In this document: positions 8,129-17,914 of the stretch, piece after piece | Numbering within the stretch: the first letter of the stretch is position 1 | How the letters are laid out: every line of letters begins with the position of its first letter | From: Embleya sp049739465 | GTDB lineage: Bacteria; Actinomycetota; Actinomycetes; Streptomycetales; Streptomycetaceae | DNA: 64,000 nucleotides | NCBI RefSeq assembly: GCF_049739465.1 | Contig: NZ_JBMHHY010000001.1 | Span: 1 to 64,000 of the forward strand | Direction of reading: 5' to 3' | The notes under the pieces: generated by a model | Told to the model about the DNA's origin: nothing | The model's database searches: none | The model's input: only the letters and a program-made list of their open reading frames with translations | Translations under genes and position numbers: made by a program

Positions 8129-8941
8129 CTAGACGAGCGCCCACACCGCCGTCGCGTCGTCGCAGATCTTGCCGCGCGGCCACCGGGTTCCGTCCGCGTC
8201 GGCGGCCTCCGCGGCCCGCACCCGGGCGAGCAACTCGGCCGGTCCGAAGTGGCGCAGCGTGGTCATCAGCCGGTCCCAGTCGCTCAGCCCGAACCGATCC
8301 ACCAGCCGACTGGCCCCGTCGGTCAGCGCGGCGATCCCGCGCACCTCGCCGAGCGCCACCCCGCCGGTCAACGCCTCGCCCGCCGCCGCCGGATCGGCCG
8401 CCGCGACCCAGTAGCCGCCGGCCACGTTCCGCGCCGCGCGCACGGTGTCCAGGTACTCCTGATGCGCCGTCAAGTAGGCCGCCGAGCCCACCGGATGCGC
8501 GTCCCGGCGGCGTCGCGCGGGCACCCCGATCACATCCAACCGGTCGTCGGTGACCATGGTGAGGTCGTCGTCGCGCTCGATCAGCAGCGTCGAATCGGAC
8601 AACACCAGATACTCCAGCCGATCCTCGATCACCCGCGCCACCACCGCGGTCGCCGCGGGCGCGTCCGGTCGGGCCAGGTCGCAGCCGTCCGCGTGCAGCG
8701 CCGAGGTGTCCTCGATCGCGTCGTGCAGACACTCGGCCAGCGACCGGTCCGGCCGGCCGGCGCCGTGGGTGAACAGGGCGGCGCCCAACCGCTCGACGAA
8801 CCATGGGACACCGTGCTTGCAGCCGTTGTCCGAACTCGACGTCACCCCGTCGAGCAGCACCATCGTGGTCGGCCCCACGACGACGAAGTCCTCGTTCGGC
8901 TTGCCCGGATGACCCGGCTCGGTCGCGAATTCCACGCGCAT
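8129..8941 (-). CDS. PP2C-like serine/threonine phosphatase domain protein
   Basis: A 270-residue cytosolic protein with a divergent PP2C pattern. NEDFVVVGPTTMVLLDGVTS holds the first metal-binding aspartates, followed by LSDSTLLIERD, AALTDGASR and, at the C-terminus, CDDATAVW with the final metal-binding Asp pair. The start is the ATG encoding MRVEF because GGGAGGG lies nine bases upstream; an ATG three codons earlier touches that site. Likely a stand-alone protein phosphatase, target unknown. A 13-bp repeat array follows its stop codon. Confidence 0.75.
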   Translation of the reverse strand: MRVEFATEPGHPGKPNEDFVVVGPTTMVLLDGVTSSSDNGCKHGVPWFVERLGAALFTHGAGRPDRSLAECLHDAIEDTSALHADGCDLARPDAPAATAVVARVIEDRLEYLVLSDSTLLIERDDDLTMVTDDRLDVIGVPARRRRDAHPVGSAAYLTAHQEYLDTVRAARNVAGGYWVAAADPAAAGEALTGGVALGEVRGIAALTDGASRLVDRFGLSDWDRLMTTLRHFGPAELLARVRAAEAADADGTRWPRGKICDDATAVWALV

Positions 8942-9208
8942 CGCGGACATCCCTCCCTTATAGGTGCCACGCCGTACGGCTGCCCCGCGCCCGGGGCCGG
9001 GAAACGGCGAGTGATCATGCCTCCCCCTGGCACGGACGCGGGGAAAGTTCCCAGCGGTTTCACACAACTTCACACAACGGTTTCGCGTGAGGTCTCGTGC
9101 CGGTCGGGGAACTGCCCCTAATCTCTGGCTTCGAGACACCCTCAGTCCCCGTTTCTACGCGCGTCGCGCGGGTCGGCGATGCGCGCCATCTCGATCCGAA
9201 GGGATCCC

Positions 9209-10993
9209 ATGCTCGGGATTGGACGACGCCGCGGTCGCCTCGCCCTCACCGGCCTGCTCGCCGCGAGCCTGCTCACCATGGGCGGCACCGCGACGGCCGA
9301 CGCACGCGCCGGCAGCCACCGCCCCGGCGGTACCACGGACCTCGAATTCCTCGCGCTCAACGACCTGCACGGCAACCTGGAGGAACCGCAGGGTTCCGCC
9401 GGCAACGTCACCGAGATCGGTCCCGACGGGAAGCCCGTCTCGATCCCGGCCGGCGGCGTCGAGCACCTGGCCACCCAACTGCGCGCCGAGCGGGCCAAGA
9501 ACCCCAACTCGCTCACCATCGCGGCCGGCGACATGATCGGCGCCAGCCCGCTGCTTTCCGGTCTGTTCCACGACGAACCGACCATCGAGGCGCTGAACAA
9601 GCTCGGCCTCGACGTCACCTCGGTGGGCAACCACGAGTTCGACCACGGCAAGAGCGAACTGCAGCGCATGCAGTACGGCGGCTGCCACCCCAAGGACGGC
9701 TGCTACACCCCCGGCCGCACCTTCGAGGGCGCCAACTTCCAGTACCTGGCGGCCAATGTGCTCGACGAGCGCACCGGCCTGCCGATCCTGGCGCCGGTGA
9801 GCATCAAGAACGTGGGCGGCGCCCGCATCGGCTTCATCGGCATGACGCTCGAGGGTACGCCGAACATCGTCACCGCCGAGGGCGTCAAGGGCCTGACCTT
9901 CAAGAACGAGGTCAAGACCGCCAACGCCATCGTGCCGTGGCTGCGCCTGTTCGGCGTCGAGTCGATCGTGGTGCTGCTGCACGAGGGCGGCCTGCCGACG
10001 AGCAACGCGTACAACTACGACTGCAACGCGGGCGGCAACCTGGGTCTGTCCGGGCCGATCGTGGACATCGCGAAGAACCTGGACCCGGCGATCGACCTGA
10101 TCGTCACCGGCCACACCCACCAGGCGTACTCGTGCAACATCCCCGACCCGGCGGGCAAGCCGCGCATGGTCACCAGCGCGTCGTCCTACGGCAAGATGTA
10201 CACCAAGATCGACCTCACCTACGACAAGCGCACCCGGGACATCGTGCGCACGTCGGTCAAGGCGCAGAACACGGTCGTCCGCCGGGACACCCCGAAGGCC
10301 CCGGACCTGACCAAGCTGCTCGCCGACTGGCAAAAGCTCGCGGCACCGGTGGCCAATCGGCCGGTCGGCTACATCAGCGCCGACATCCGCGGTCGCGGCG
10401 CCGGCACCCCCGAATCGCCGCTCGGCGACATGATCGCCGACGCGCAGTTGGAGGCGACCGCGCCGGCCGACAAGGGCGGCGCGCAGATCGCCTTCATGAA
10501 CCCGGGCGGGATCCGCTCCGATCTGCAGTTCAAGGCGGCCGGCACCGAAGGGGACGGCGTCGTCACCTACGGCGAGGCGTTCACGGTGCAGCCGTTCACC
10601 AACATGATGCAGACCGTGGACCTCAAGGGTCAGGCCGTCCTGGACGTACTCACGCAGCAGTACACCGGCGGCAACGCGGGCAACCCGAAGGTCCTCCAGA
10701 TCTCCAAGGGCCTGACCTACACGACGGACCGAGCCAAGACCGGCGCGGACAAGATCGTGCCCGGCAGCGTCAAGCTCAACGGCGTGCCCATCGACCCGGC
10801 GGCAACCTACAAGGTCAGCGCGAACGAGTTCCTGACCGGCGGCGGCGACGGCTTCGCGGCCTTCAAGACCGGCACGAACAAGCGCGTCGGCGCGTCCGAC
10901 CTGGAAGCCCTCCTGGCCTACTTCGCAGCCCACTCCTCGGCAACCACCCCCCTCGCCCCACCCGCGGCAGACCGAATCACCTTCACCGGCTGA
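9209..10993 (+). CDS. secreted 5'-nucleotidase/metallophosphoesterase (UshA family)
   Basis: A 594-residue exported enzyme predicted to hydrolyse nucleotides or related phosphoesters outside the cell. An Arg-rich n-region, a hydrophobic stretch (LTGLLAASLLTMGG) and an ATADARA cleavage region form a signal peptide. The calcineurin-like domain shows LALNDLHGNLE, AGDMIG, VGNHEFDHG and TGHTHQAY. The C-terminal 5'-nucleotidase domain shows MNPGGIRSDL and TGGGDGF. I chose the ATG preceded by GAAGGG; an in-frame ATG ten codons earlier lacks a ribosome-binding site. A terminator and a large repeat region follow. Confidence 0.93.
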   Translation: MLGIGRRRGRLALTGLLAASLLTMGGTATADARAGSHRPGGTTDLEFLALNDLHGNLEEPQGSAGNVTEIGPDGKPVSIPAGGVEHLATQLRAERAKNPNSLTIAAGDMIGASPLLSGLFHDEPTIEALNKLGLDVTSVGNHEFDHGKSELQRMQYGGCHPKDGCYTPGRTFEGANFQYLAANVLDERTGLPILAPVSIKNVGGARIGFIGMTLEGTPNIVTAEGVKGLTFKNEVKTANAIVPWLRLFGVESIVVLLHEGGLPTSNAYNYDCNAGGNLGLSGPIVDIAKNLDPAIDLIVTGHTHQAYSCNIPDPAGKPRMVTSASSYGKMYTKIDLTYDKRTRDIVRTSVKAQNTVVRRDTPKAPDLTKLLADWQKLAAPVANRPVGYISADIRGRGAGTPESPLGDMIADAQLEATAPADKGGAQIAFMNPGGIRSDLQFKAAGTEGDGVVTYGEAFTVQPFTNMMQTVDLKGQAVLDVLTQQYTGGNAGNPKVLQISKGLTYTTDRAKTGADKIVPGSVKLNGVPIDPAATYKVSANEFLTGGGDGFAAFKTGTNKRVGASDLEALLAYFAAHSSATTPLAPPAADRITFTG

Positions 10994-11019
10994 CCTGACC
11001 TGACCCCAACCCACGGACG

Positions 11020-11044
11020 GGCCCGGCTCCTTGGGGGCCGGGCC
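11020..11044 (+). terminator. terminator-like hairpin after the nucleotidase gene
   Basis: GGCCCGGCTCC pairs imperfectly with GGGGGCCGGGCC about 27 bp after the stop codon. Related hairpins recur at the head of each unit in the repeat region that follows. Confidence 0.6.
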
Positions 11045-12214
11045 GTTCGCGTGTCGGGGGCCCGCGCGTGCTTCGCGGGACGGGTGCCGGGTAGCGGCGG
11101 TCGGGTCGGGGGCTGTACTTGGCTGGCGGTTCTGCGCATGCCGCCGGCCCGCTTCGCGGCGGACTCGTCGGCGGGTGCGGCGCTTGCGTTTCGGGCGGGC
11201 CGGGTTTTCGGCGGGGGCCGGGTCGTTCGCGTGTCGTGCGGGGGGTGCTTCGTAGGGTGGGTGTGTCGCGTGTTGCGTGTCGCGTGTCGCGTGGGGCGTA
11301 TCGCGTATCGCGTGGGGCGGATGTCGGTCGGGTCGCCAAGGCGGACGTCGAGTCGGGGTCGTGCCCGGGGAGGTGGTCCGGGCGTGTTGCCGGTCCATTT
11401 CGCGGCGCATCGGTCGGCGGCCACGTTGCGCGCATCTCGGATGAGCCGGGTCCTCTTGGCCGGCCGAGCCGTTCGAGTGTCGTGCGGGGCGGGTGTCGCG
11501 TCGCCGAGGTCGACGTCGTGTCGGGGGTCGTGTCGGGGGTCGTGTTGGGGTCGAGTTTCGGGTCGAGTTTCGGGGTCGTGCCTGGGCGGCGGCTCCGGGC
11601 GCATTGCCGGTCCACCTCGCGGCGCAGTCGCCGATGGGTGCGCTGCGCGCGTCCCGGATGGGCCCGGTCTCCCTGGAGAGGCGGGCCGTTCACGTGTCGC
11701 GCGGGACCACGTAATGCGTGCGGCGCCTGTCCCGTCGGCGAGGCCAACGCCGCGTTGGGAGTCGTGCCTGGCAGCGATGCCGGGCGCGCATTGCGACCTA
11801 CATCGCGCCGCACTGGTCGGTGGGCGTGCTGCCGGCGTTCGAATGGGGCTCGGCCCTCTTGAGGTCGGGCCGTTCGCGTGTCGTGCGGGAAATGCTTCGT
11901 GTCAGCCGGGTGCCGCGCCGCCGGGCCCGCGTCGCGCCGGGGCCGAGTCGCGCCGGGCCCGCGTCGCGCCGGGGGCCGCGCCTGGGCGCGTTGCCGGCCT
12001 GCTTCGCGGCGTGTTCGTCGGCGGGTGCGCCGCGCGCGTCTCGGATGGGCCCGGTCCGCTGGGGAGTCGGGCCGTTGGTGATTCGCGCGGGGCACGTATC
12101 GTGCGGGGTACGTATCGCGTGGGGCGTATCGCGTGGGGCGCGGAGTGTGGGGCACGTGTCCGGTCGCCGAGGCCAACGCCGCGTCGGGGGCCGTGCCTGG
12201 GCGACAATCGGCGC
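11020..12214. repeat. six-copy divergent ~200-bp tandem repeat
   Basis: No gene is supported in this 1.2-kb stretch. The anchor CCGTTCGCGTGTCG recurs in related forms at 11043, 11223, 11469, 11686, 11870 and 12072. Each copy is preceded by a terminator-like GGCCCGGTC...GGCGGGCC hairpin. A second shared block, TCGCCGAGGCCAACGCCGCG followed by CGTGCCTGGGC, recurs in most units. Its last copy runs directly into the LacI start. Short GCGTGGGGCGTATC tandem runs lie near 11267-11325 and 12110-12160. Confidence 0.8.
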
Positions 12215-13213
12215 ATGAATACCACGAGGCGGCCCCCGACCGGGGCCGATGTGGCTCGCGCCGCAGGGGTTTCGCGCGCCACCGTGTCCTATGCGATGAA
12301 CGACGTATTGGACGCCCGCATCCCCGAGGAGACCCGGCGCCGAGTGCGCGAGGTAGCGTCGAGCCTGGGCTACGAACCGCGGTCCGACGCACGTTCGTTG
12401 CGGCGAGGACGGACCGATCTGATCATCGTGCCCACCTACGTGGTGCCGTTCGGCCAACTCATCCAACGCTTCCTGGACGGCCTGGCCCGCGAGTTGCACG
12501 TACTCGGGCACACCCTGGTGATCCACGGCAATCCGGCCGCGCACGGCATCGAGGCGGCGAAGGCGTGGGGCGCGCTGAATCCGGCGGTGGTCCTGGTGCT
12601 ACCGGAGCGGATGTCGGCCGAGGGCGTCGAGTACCTCACTTCACGCGGCATCGCCGTCGTCGCCCTGGGCCACAGCCCGGCCCCGGTCGCACTCACCCTG
12701 AAGGTCGACCACGCGGCGGCGGGCGGATTGGCCGCGGAGCACCTGATCGCGCGCGGACGCCGGGACTTCGCGGTGGTGGTGCCGCGCGAACCGGCGCTTG
12801 CCGACATGGGCCGCGAACGCCTGGCCGGGTTCCGCGCCGCGGCCGAGGCGGGAGGCGGCACGGTACGGGTGGTGGAGATGGCCGAGGACCCGGCCGAGGC
12901 AGCGCGAGTCGCGGGGGAGTGGCGCGCCGGGTGGTGTCCGGATGGCGTGTACGGCTACAACGACGAATACGCGGCCCTGCTGCTCGGCGCGCTGGCTGAC
13001 GTGGACATCGCGGTACCGGAGCGGCTCGCGCTCGTCGGAACGGACGACCTGACACTGTGCGAGATGGTCCGCCCACGCCTGACCTCGGTCGCCTTCGAGG
13101 AACTGCTGCCAATGCGGGCGGTCGCAACGGCGATCGTGGCGGCCGGGGAGGGTGCGGTGCAGGGCGAGTTGACGCTGTGGCGGATGGCGATGCGGGTGCG
13201 GGGATCGGGGTGA
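12215..13213 (+). CDS. LacI family transcriptional regulator
   Basis: A 332-residue sugar-responsive-type repressor. The N-terminal helix-turn-helix is TGADVARAAGVSRATVSYAM, with a hinge region near residues 45-60, followed by a periplasmic-binding-protein-like domain. The C-terminal domain keeps YNDEYAALLLGAL and ERLALVGTDDL, typical of the family. GACAAT lies exactly six bases before the ATG with no ribosome-binding site, which suggests a leaderless transcript. The regulated genes are not evident because both flanks are repeat arrays. The promoter lies in the last unit of the upstream repeat. Confidence 0.9.
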   Translation: MNTTRRPPTGADVARAAGVSRATVSYAMNDVLDARIPEETRRRVREVASSLGYEPRSDARSLRRGRTDLIIVPTYVVPFGQLIQRFLDGLARELHVLGHTLVIHGNPAAHGIEAAKAWGALNPAVVLVLPERMSAEGVEYLTSRGIAVVALGHSPAPVALTLKVDHAAAGGLAAEHLIARGRRDFAVVVPREPALADMGRERLAGFRAAAEAGGGTVRVVEMAEDPAEAARVAGEWRAGWCPDGVYGYNDEYAALLLGALADVDIAVPERLALVGTDDLTLCEMVRPRLTSVAFEELLPMRAVATAIVAAGEGAVQGELTLWRMAMRVRGSG

Positions 13214-13313
13214 GCCGAAGGGGGGAGGCGACACTGCCGAGGCCGGCGGAGCATCGCGTCCCACCGGCCAACGCGGCGGGCGTTGCCCGCCACTGGGGGC
13301 ACCGATCGCGACC

Positions 13314-14225
13314 GTGAGCACTGCCATGATTTGTGTGCAGTGCCCCGAATAGTGAGCACCGCTCTGAATTGCAAGCATCGCTCCGAATCACGACCGCCGC
13401 TCTGGCTTACGATCGCTGCTCCGGATCGCGTGCGCCGCTCGGGAACGCGCGCGCTGCTCCGGAACACGCGTGCCGCTCGGGAATGCGCGCGCTGCTCCGG
13501 AACTCGCGCGCTGCTCTGGCTCGCGCGCCGCTCCGTCTCGCGACCGCCGCTCAGAACTGCGGACACTGCTCGGGGCCGCGGGCGCAACCCGGACCGCGAC
13601 CACCGCTCCAGGCCGCGACCACCGCTCAGAGCCGCCGATAGGGCTCGGGGCCGCAGGCGCAGCCGGGACCGCGACCGCCGCTCAGAGCCGCCGATACTGC
13701 TCGGGACCGCAGGCGCAGCCCGGACGGCAACCACCCGTTTCCGGGCTGCGGGCGCTGCTCAGGGCTGCGATCACCGCTCTGGACCGCGGGCGCTGCTCAA
13801 GACTGCGAGCACTGCTCCGGTTTGCGATCGCCGCTCCGGGCTGCGGATGCTGCTCAGGACCGTAGGCGCTGCTTGAAAACCAAGAGCACCACTCTCGCTT
13901 GCGAGCACTGCTCCGGACCGCGGCCACCGTTCGGGGCTGCGAATACCATTCCGGATTGCAAGCACTGCCCCGGGCTGCGAGCACTGCCCCGGGCTGCGAG
14001 CACTGGCCCGGGCTGCGAGCACTGCCCTGAACTATGAGCACTGCCCCGAACCGTGAGCACCGCCCAGGACCGCGTGCCGTGCTCCGAACTGTGAGCCTCG
14101 ATCCGAACTGTGAGCCCCGTTCCGGACCCCGCGTGCCCCGTTCCGGACCGCGTGCCCTGATCCGGACCGTGAGCGCCGTTCCGAACCGTGAGCATCGCTC
14201 CGGACCGCGTGCCCCGCTCAGGGCT
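13314..14225. repeat. 48-unit 19-bp tandem repeat (minisatellite)
   Basis: The span is 912 bp, equal to 48 x 19. Units read GCGAGCACTGCTCCGGACC with variation, for example GTGAGCACCGCTCTGAATT and GCGTGCCCTGATCCGGACC; a few are one or two bases off length. There are no spacers. The last unit contains the stop codon (14218-14220) of the minus-strand lipoprotein gene. Because 19 is not a multiple of 3, any translation repeats every 19 residues. I find no gene in the array. Confidence 0.93.
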
Positions 14226-15063
14226 GCGTGAGCTTTGTGAGTTGGCGGGATACCAAGGGGTCGGCCGGCAGGCTGGGCGTGGGGCTTGCCTCGTCCTCGT
14301 TGCTGACCACCACGATTGTGGTGCCGGTGCGGACCACGATTACGCCAGCTGTGCCGCCCGCCCCGATGGTCACGCCGACCGCGAGTGTTTCGTCGCCGAG
14401 GGGTGCGTGCGGGATTTCGGCGTACTTGTCGGTGCCGGTCGTGCCATCGGCGTCGACGGAGGTGACCGACGAGCAGGTCTTCAGCGCCGCGCGGCCCTTG
14501 GCGAACAGGTCCCGCGCGCCGGCGTCGGTGAAGGCGAACAACTCGACCGCGGTGAAGGCCGTCGGGTTCGGGTCCCCCTTGGACACCGACGCCTGCGCGG
14601 ACGCGAGCGGAGCCGGGTTGGCCTGCTTCGGGTTGAGCAGGTCGATGAGCGGCTGGCAGGCGGGCTGTTGGGCGGTCTCGCGGCCGCTGGTGGGGTCGTC
14701 CGGGGTGGCGTCGTACGTGCCCTGCGGCATTTCGGCCGCCGTCAACAGCGCGTGGTCGAGCCGGGCTTGGGCGGCCGGGTCGGACCCGGCGCCGCCGCCG
14801 GCCGGAGCGGCCGAATCGTCCGTCGGCGGTACCGCGGGCGGCGGTTCGCCTGGCGCCGCCGGATCGGTCGACGTCGGGGCGGCCGCGGTCGATTTGGCGC
14901 GCGCCGGTTTGGTCGCCGCCGCGGTGGGCCGCTTCGGCGCGGCCGTCGACGACGCGGTGTCCTTGTCCGCCAACTTGTCCTCGTCGCGACTGCACGCGGT
15001 GCCGGCCAGGAGCAGGGAACCGGCGATCGCCGCCGTGCCCATTCGGATCACGATCTTGCGCAT
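14218..15063 (-). CDS. putative secreted lipoprotein
   Basis: A 281-residue exported protein. The N-terminus MRKIVIRMGTAAIAGSLLLA is a signal peptide followed by GTACSRDEDK. Cys is the probable lipidation site, although Gly at -3 departs from the usual lipobox. A Thr/Ala/Pro-rich linker of roughly 80 residues follows, then a globular domain (LLTAAEMPQG, one Cys in QPACQPLID, another in LKTCSSV) reminiscent of actinobacterial extracellular sensor domains with a disulfide. GAAGGA precedes the chosen ATG. The stop codon is inside the 19-bp array. The ligand is unknown. Confidence 0.75.
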   Translation of the reverse strand: MRKIVIRMGTAAIAGSLLLAGTACSRDEDKLADKDTASSTAAPKRPTAAATKPARAKSTAAAPTSTDPAAPGEPPPAVPPTDDSAAPAGGGAGSDPAAQARLDHALLTAAEMPQGTYDATPDDPTSGRETAQQPACQPLIDLLNPKQANPAPLASAQASVSKGDPNPTAFTAVELFAFTDAGARDLFAKGRAALKTCSSVTSVDADGTTGTDKYAEIPHAPLGDETLAVGVTIGAGGTAGVIVVRTGTTIVVVSNEDEASPTPSLPADPLVSRQLTKLTQP

Positions 15064-15571
15064 GCGGGGTTCCTTCGGAAGGCTCGGCCGATTCCGTGGC
15101 CGGCTCGAACGCGCCGGGGGGAAGCGGGCGATCGGGGCCGACCGTGGTCCGGAGGGCCGTCGGAAAACAAAACAGCGGCCGATCGGCCGCACCCTCGTCC
15201 CACGCCGCGAACAAGGCAACCGACGCCAGACACAAGGAAGTTCGCCGCCTTGTGCGGCGATGACCACTCCATGCGGCCGAGCGCGGGCTGCTCCGTCGAC
15301 ACGGCGGCAACGAGAGCGGATTCATCATTGTGGACGCCGCTTGCGTTTGCCAACCGTCCGCGCTCGGATCATTGTCGTGACTTTGCCCGCCGTTCGCGTG
15401 GACGCCGCTTGCCCGCGCACCCGCTGCCCGCGTGCCCGCCTGCCCGCACGGCCCGCGCCGCGCCGGTCGGCTCGGTCGCCCCCCGGCACGGCACGGCACG
15501 TACAGGTCGACGAAGGGCCGGCAGTCGGCCGGCGCCGTGGTCACGCGGACACTGGCCCCGCAACTCCTCCG
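15064..15571. other. 508-bp region without a supported gene
   Basis: This lies between two minus-strand genes. Open frames here on both strands look like GC-rich shadows. I see no recognisable RNA or repeat; it presumably holds the lipoprotein promoter. Confidence 0.5.
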
Positions 15572-16498
15572 TCAGGTAGGTACCTTGCGGCAGGCCCGTC
15601 GCGGCTCGACCGCGTCTCGCCACCACGCCGGCAGTTCCTCCACACGACGGGCCCATCCACCGGGCAACTCAGCCCGTACACCCACGATTCCGCCCACGAT
15701 CGCACACGTCGTGTCCACGTCCCCGCCCGCGCTCGCGGTGGCCCAGAAGGCCGCCCGGTAATCGTCGAGATGCCGAGCTGCCGACCAGACCGCGAACGGA
15801 ACGGTGTCGGGCGCGCTGACCTGCCGACCGTTGCCCAGGATCCGACCCACTGCCCGGGAGTCCTGACGGTCCACCAGGTCCAATGCCGCGCCCAGCCGTT
15901 CGCGGACCAATCCGGCGGGCGTACGTTCCCGGACGAAGGCCACGAAGTCCCCTGCGCCCGGCCGCTCCAGCGTCGCCGCGCCCGCCGCCGCGACAGCGAC
16001 CGCCACCGCACCCGCGATGCCCTCGGGGTGAGTGTGCGTCACCTCGGCCGACAACACGGCCTGGCCCACCACCGCATCGAGGTCGTCCGCGAACCACGCC
16101 CCCAACGGCGCCACCCGCATCGCGGCCCCATTGCCCCAGGACCCCTGCCCGGCAAACGGTTCGGCGGCCAACGCCCGCCAATCCCCGCCCTCCCGCACCA
16201 ATCGCAACATCCGGTTCGTCGAAGGCCCATACCCCCGATCGAAATCGTGCCGAGTCGCGAACTCCCGGACCAGCGCGTCCTGATCGACCCGCCCACGGAT
16301 CACCAACTCGGCATGCAGGACACACGCCATCTCGGTGTCGTCGGTCCACGGCCAACTCCCGCCGGGGAGACGCCGATCGGCCAGGCAAGGAAGGTTCTCC
16401 GGAACAAAGAACTGCGCACCCAGGGCATCCCCGAGCGCAAGGCCCCGCAACGAGGCGAGGGCGGATGAGACAGAGTCATAAGTCATATGGGCGGCCAT
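15572..16498 (-). CDS. ADP-ribosylglycohydrolase family protein
   Basis: A 308-residue cytosolic hydrolase of the DraG/ARH family that removes ADP-ribose from proteins or related adducts. GLALGDALGAQF is followed by the first metal site WTDDTEM (residues 51-57), STNRM, GNGAAMRVAPLG, THTHPEG, and the second metal site GGDVDTTCAIVGGIVG, all characteristic. I chose the ATG encoding MAAHMTYD because GGGAGG lies seven bases upstream. No ADP-ribosyltransferase gene is adjacent. It faces away from the EamA gene. Confidence 0.92.
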   Translation of the reverse strand: MAAHMTYDSVSSALASLRGLALGDALGAQFFVPENLPCLADRRLPGGSWPWTDDTEMACVLHAELVIRGRVDQDALVREFATRHDFDRGYGPSTNRMLRLVREGGDWRALAAEPFAGQGSWGNGAAMRVAPLGAWFADDLDAVVGQAVLSAEVTHTHPEGIAGAVAVAVAAAGAATLERPGAGDFVAFVRERTPAGLVRERLGAALDLVDRQDSRAVGRILGNGRQVSAPDTVPFAVWSAARHLDDYRAAFWATASAGGDVDTTCAIVGGIVGVRAELPGGWARRVEELPAWWRDAVEPRRACRKVPT

Positions 16499-16701
16499 TA
16501 TTGCGCCTCCCATGCTTGGATGTCCCGAATGACGTCCCATCAGAAGGTGGCAGCCACCGCCGAGTTGCGCAGCCGAAAGCCCCGGGCAACCGATCGGCCA
16601 CGCAGCGCCGGCCACCGTCGCCCCGACCCGGCCGCCACCCGGGGTGCAGCGCAACCCGGCACCACCCCTTCGCCGCCGCCCCGCGCACCGCGCGAGCGCG
16701 C

Positions 16702-17544
16702 GTGACCCCGGCGGTCACCGCCGCCGTACTGGGCGCGGCCGGTCTGCACGCGGGCTGGAACGCGCTCGCACACGGACTCCGGGACCGGCTCGGCACGATG
16801 ACGCTGATTCAGGTGGCGAGCCTGGCCATCGGCGTGATCTGCCTGCCGTTCGTCGGCGTCCCGGCGGCCGGCGCCTGGCCGTGGCTGCTGGGCTCGGCGG
16901 CCCTGCATACGGCGTACAACCTGCTCCTGCTCGAGACCTACCGGCTGGGCGACTTCGGCCAGGTGTACCCGATCGCACGCGGCACCTCGCCGTGGGTCAC
17001 CGCGCTGATCGGGGTGACCCTGCTGCACGAATACCTGACCGTGACCCAGACCGTCGGCGTGGTGGTCATCTCGCTCGGCATGCTCGTCCTGGCCCTGTCC
17101 GGCGGCATCCCACGCCGCACCGAGGCCGCCGCGGTGCTCGCGGCATTCACCACGGGCTGTGCGATCGCCGTGTACACCGTCCTCGACGGCCTGGGCGCCC
17201 GCTCCTCCGGCTCACCGATGTCCTACGCGGCCTGGCTCTTCATCCTCCAAGCCGCCCCGACCATCCTGATCCTCAACCGCCGCCGCCGCCGAACCCCCAC
17301 CCCCGAACCCAACCCCCAACGCGCCTGGGCCCTCCTGGGCGGTGCCATGTCCCTGGTCGCCTACACCCTGATCATCTGGGCCCAGACCAAAGCCCCGTTG
17401 GCCACCATCGCCGCCCTACGCGAATCCTCGGTCGTCATCGGCGCGATCATCGGCACCACGATCTTCCACGAGCCCTACGGCCGGCACCGAACAACCGCCA
17501 CGATCCTGGTCCTGACCGGCATCACCGCGATCAACATCGCGTAA
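16702..17544 (+). CDS. EamA/DMT-type transporter
   Basis: A 280-residue integral membrane protein with about nine or ten hydrophobic helices arranged as two EamA-like halves. The first half ends near RLGDFGQVYPIARGTSPWVT and a related segment in the second half reads APLATIAALRESSVVIG. These match drug/metabolite transporters that export small metabolites. The start is taken as the GTG encoding VTPAVTAAVLG because the hydrophobic region begins at once; upstream sequence in the same frame is not membrane-like. Substrate unknown. Confidence 0.8.
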   Translation: MTPAVTAAVLGAAGLHAGWNALAHGLRDRLGTMTLIQVASLAIGVICLPFVGVPAAGAWPWLLGSAALHTAYNLLLLETYRLGDFGQVYPIARGTSPWVTALIGVTLLHEYLTVTQTVGVVVISLGMLVLALSGGIPRRTEAAAVLAAFTTGCAIAVYTVLDGLGARSSGSPMSYAAWLFILQAAPTILILNRRRRRTPTPEPNPQRAWALLGGAMSLVAYTLIIWAQTKAPLATIAALRESSVVIGAIIGTTIFHEPYGRHRTTATILVLTGITAINIA

Positions 17545-17587
17545 TACCGGCGGCCGACCGCGCTCGTCCTCCCGCGCGAAAGCCGGT

Positions 17588-17914
17588 TCAGCCCGCTCGA
17601 AACTGGATACGAAGCTTCGGCCGATCGTGGACCTCGACGAAGACGACGGCGTCATGGACGACATCGACCTTGATCACCGTGTCGTCCTCGGCCGAGAGCC
17701 GGACCAACCGGTGGCCGGGACCGTACGGTTCCTCGGGCTCGGGAGCGGTCCGGAAGCTCTGGCAGCGATCGTCCCCGCACTCGCACCAGTCGTGAAAACT
17801 CACCAGGCCGAGCGCGTCCGCCAAGGCGTGCTCCGCCTCGCCGCGCAGCAGTACGACCAACTCCGAGTGGAACTCCGGTAGGACTTCCGAAACGAGCGGA
17901 TGAGCATCGTTCAC
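17588..17914 (-). CDS. GntR-coupled Cys-motif protein, copy 1
   Basis: A 108-residue acidic cytosolic protein of unknown function. It contains HDWCECGDDRCQSF (residues 41-54), a CxC-x4-C cluster that could bind a metal, followed by YGPGHRLV and a C-terminal strand-rich part (VVFVEVHDRPKLR). Its ATG overlaps the stop of the upstream GntR gene by four bases, so the two are translationally coupled. A clear paralogue in the same arrangement lies at 23038-23367. A role as effector or anti-regulator of the GntR protein is inference only. Confidence 0.8.
   Translation of the reverse strand: MNDAHPLVSEVLPEFHSELVVLLRGEAEHALADALGLVSFHDWCECGDDRCQSFRTAPEPEEPYGPGHRLVRLSAEDDTVIKVDVVHDAVVFVEVHDRPKLRIQFRAG

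Noticed and set aside
10983..12392. Minus-strand Arg/Pro/Thr-rich open frame of about 470 codons
   Set aside because: It reads through the 200-bp repeats and into the LacI gene; the repetitive translation comes from the DNA repeat.
13314..14225. CRISPR array
   Set aside because: Units follow each other directly every 19 bp with no spacers, and no cas gene is present.
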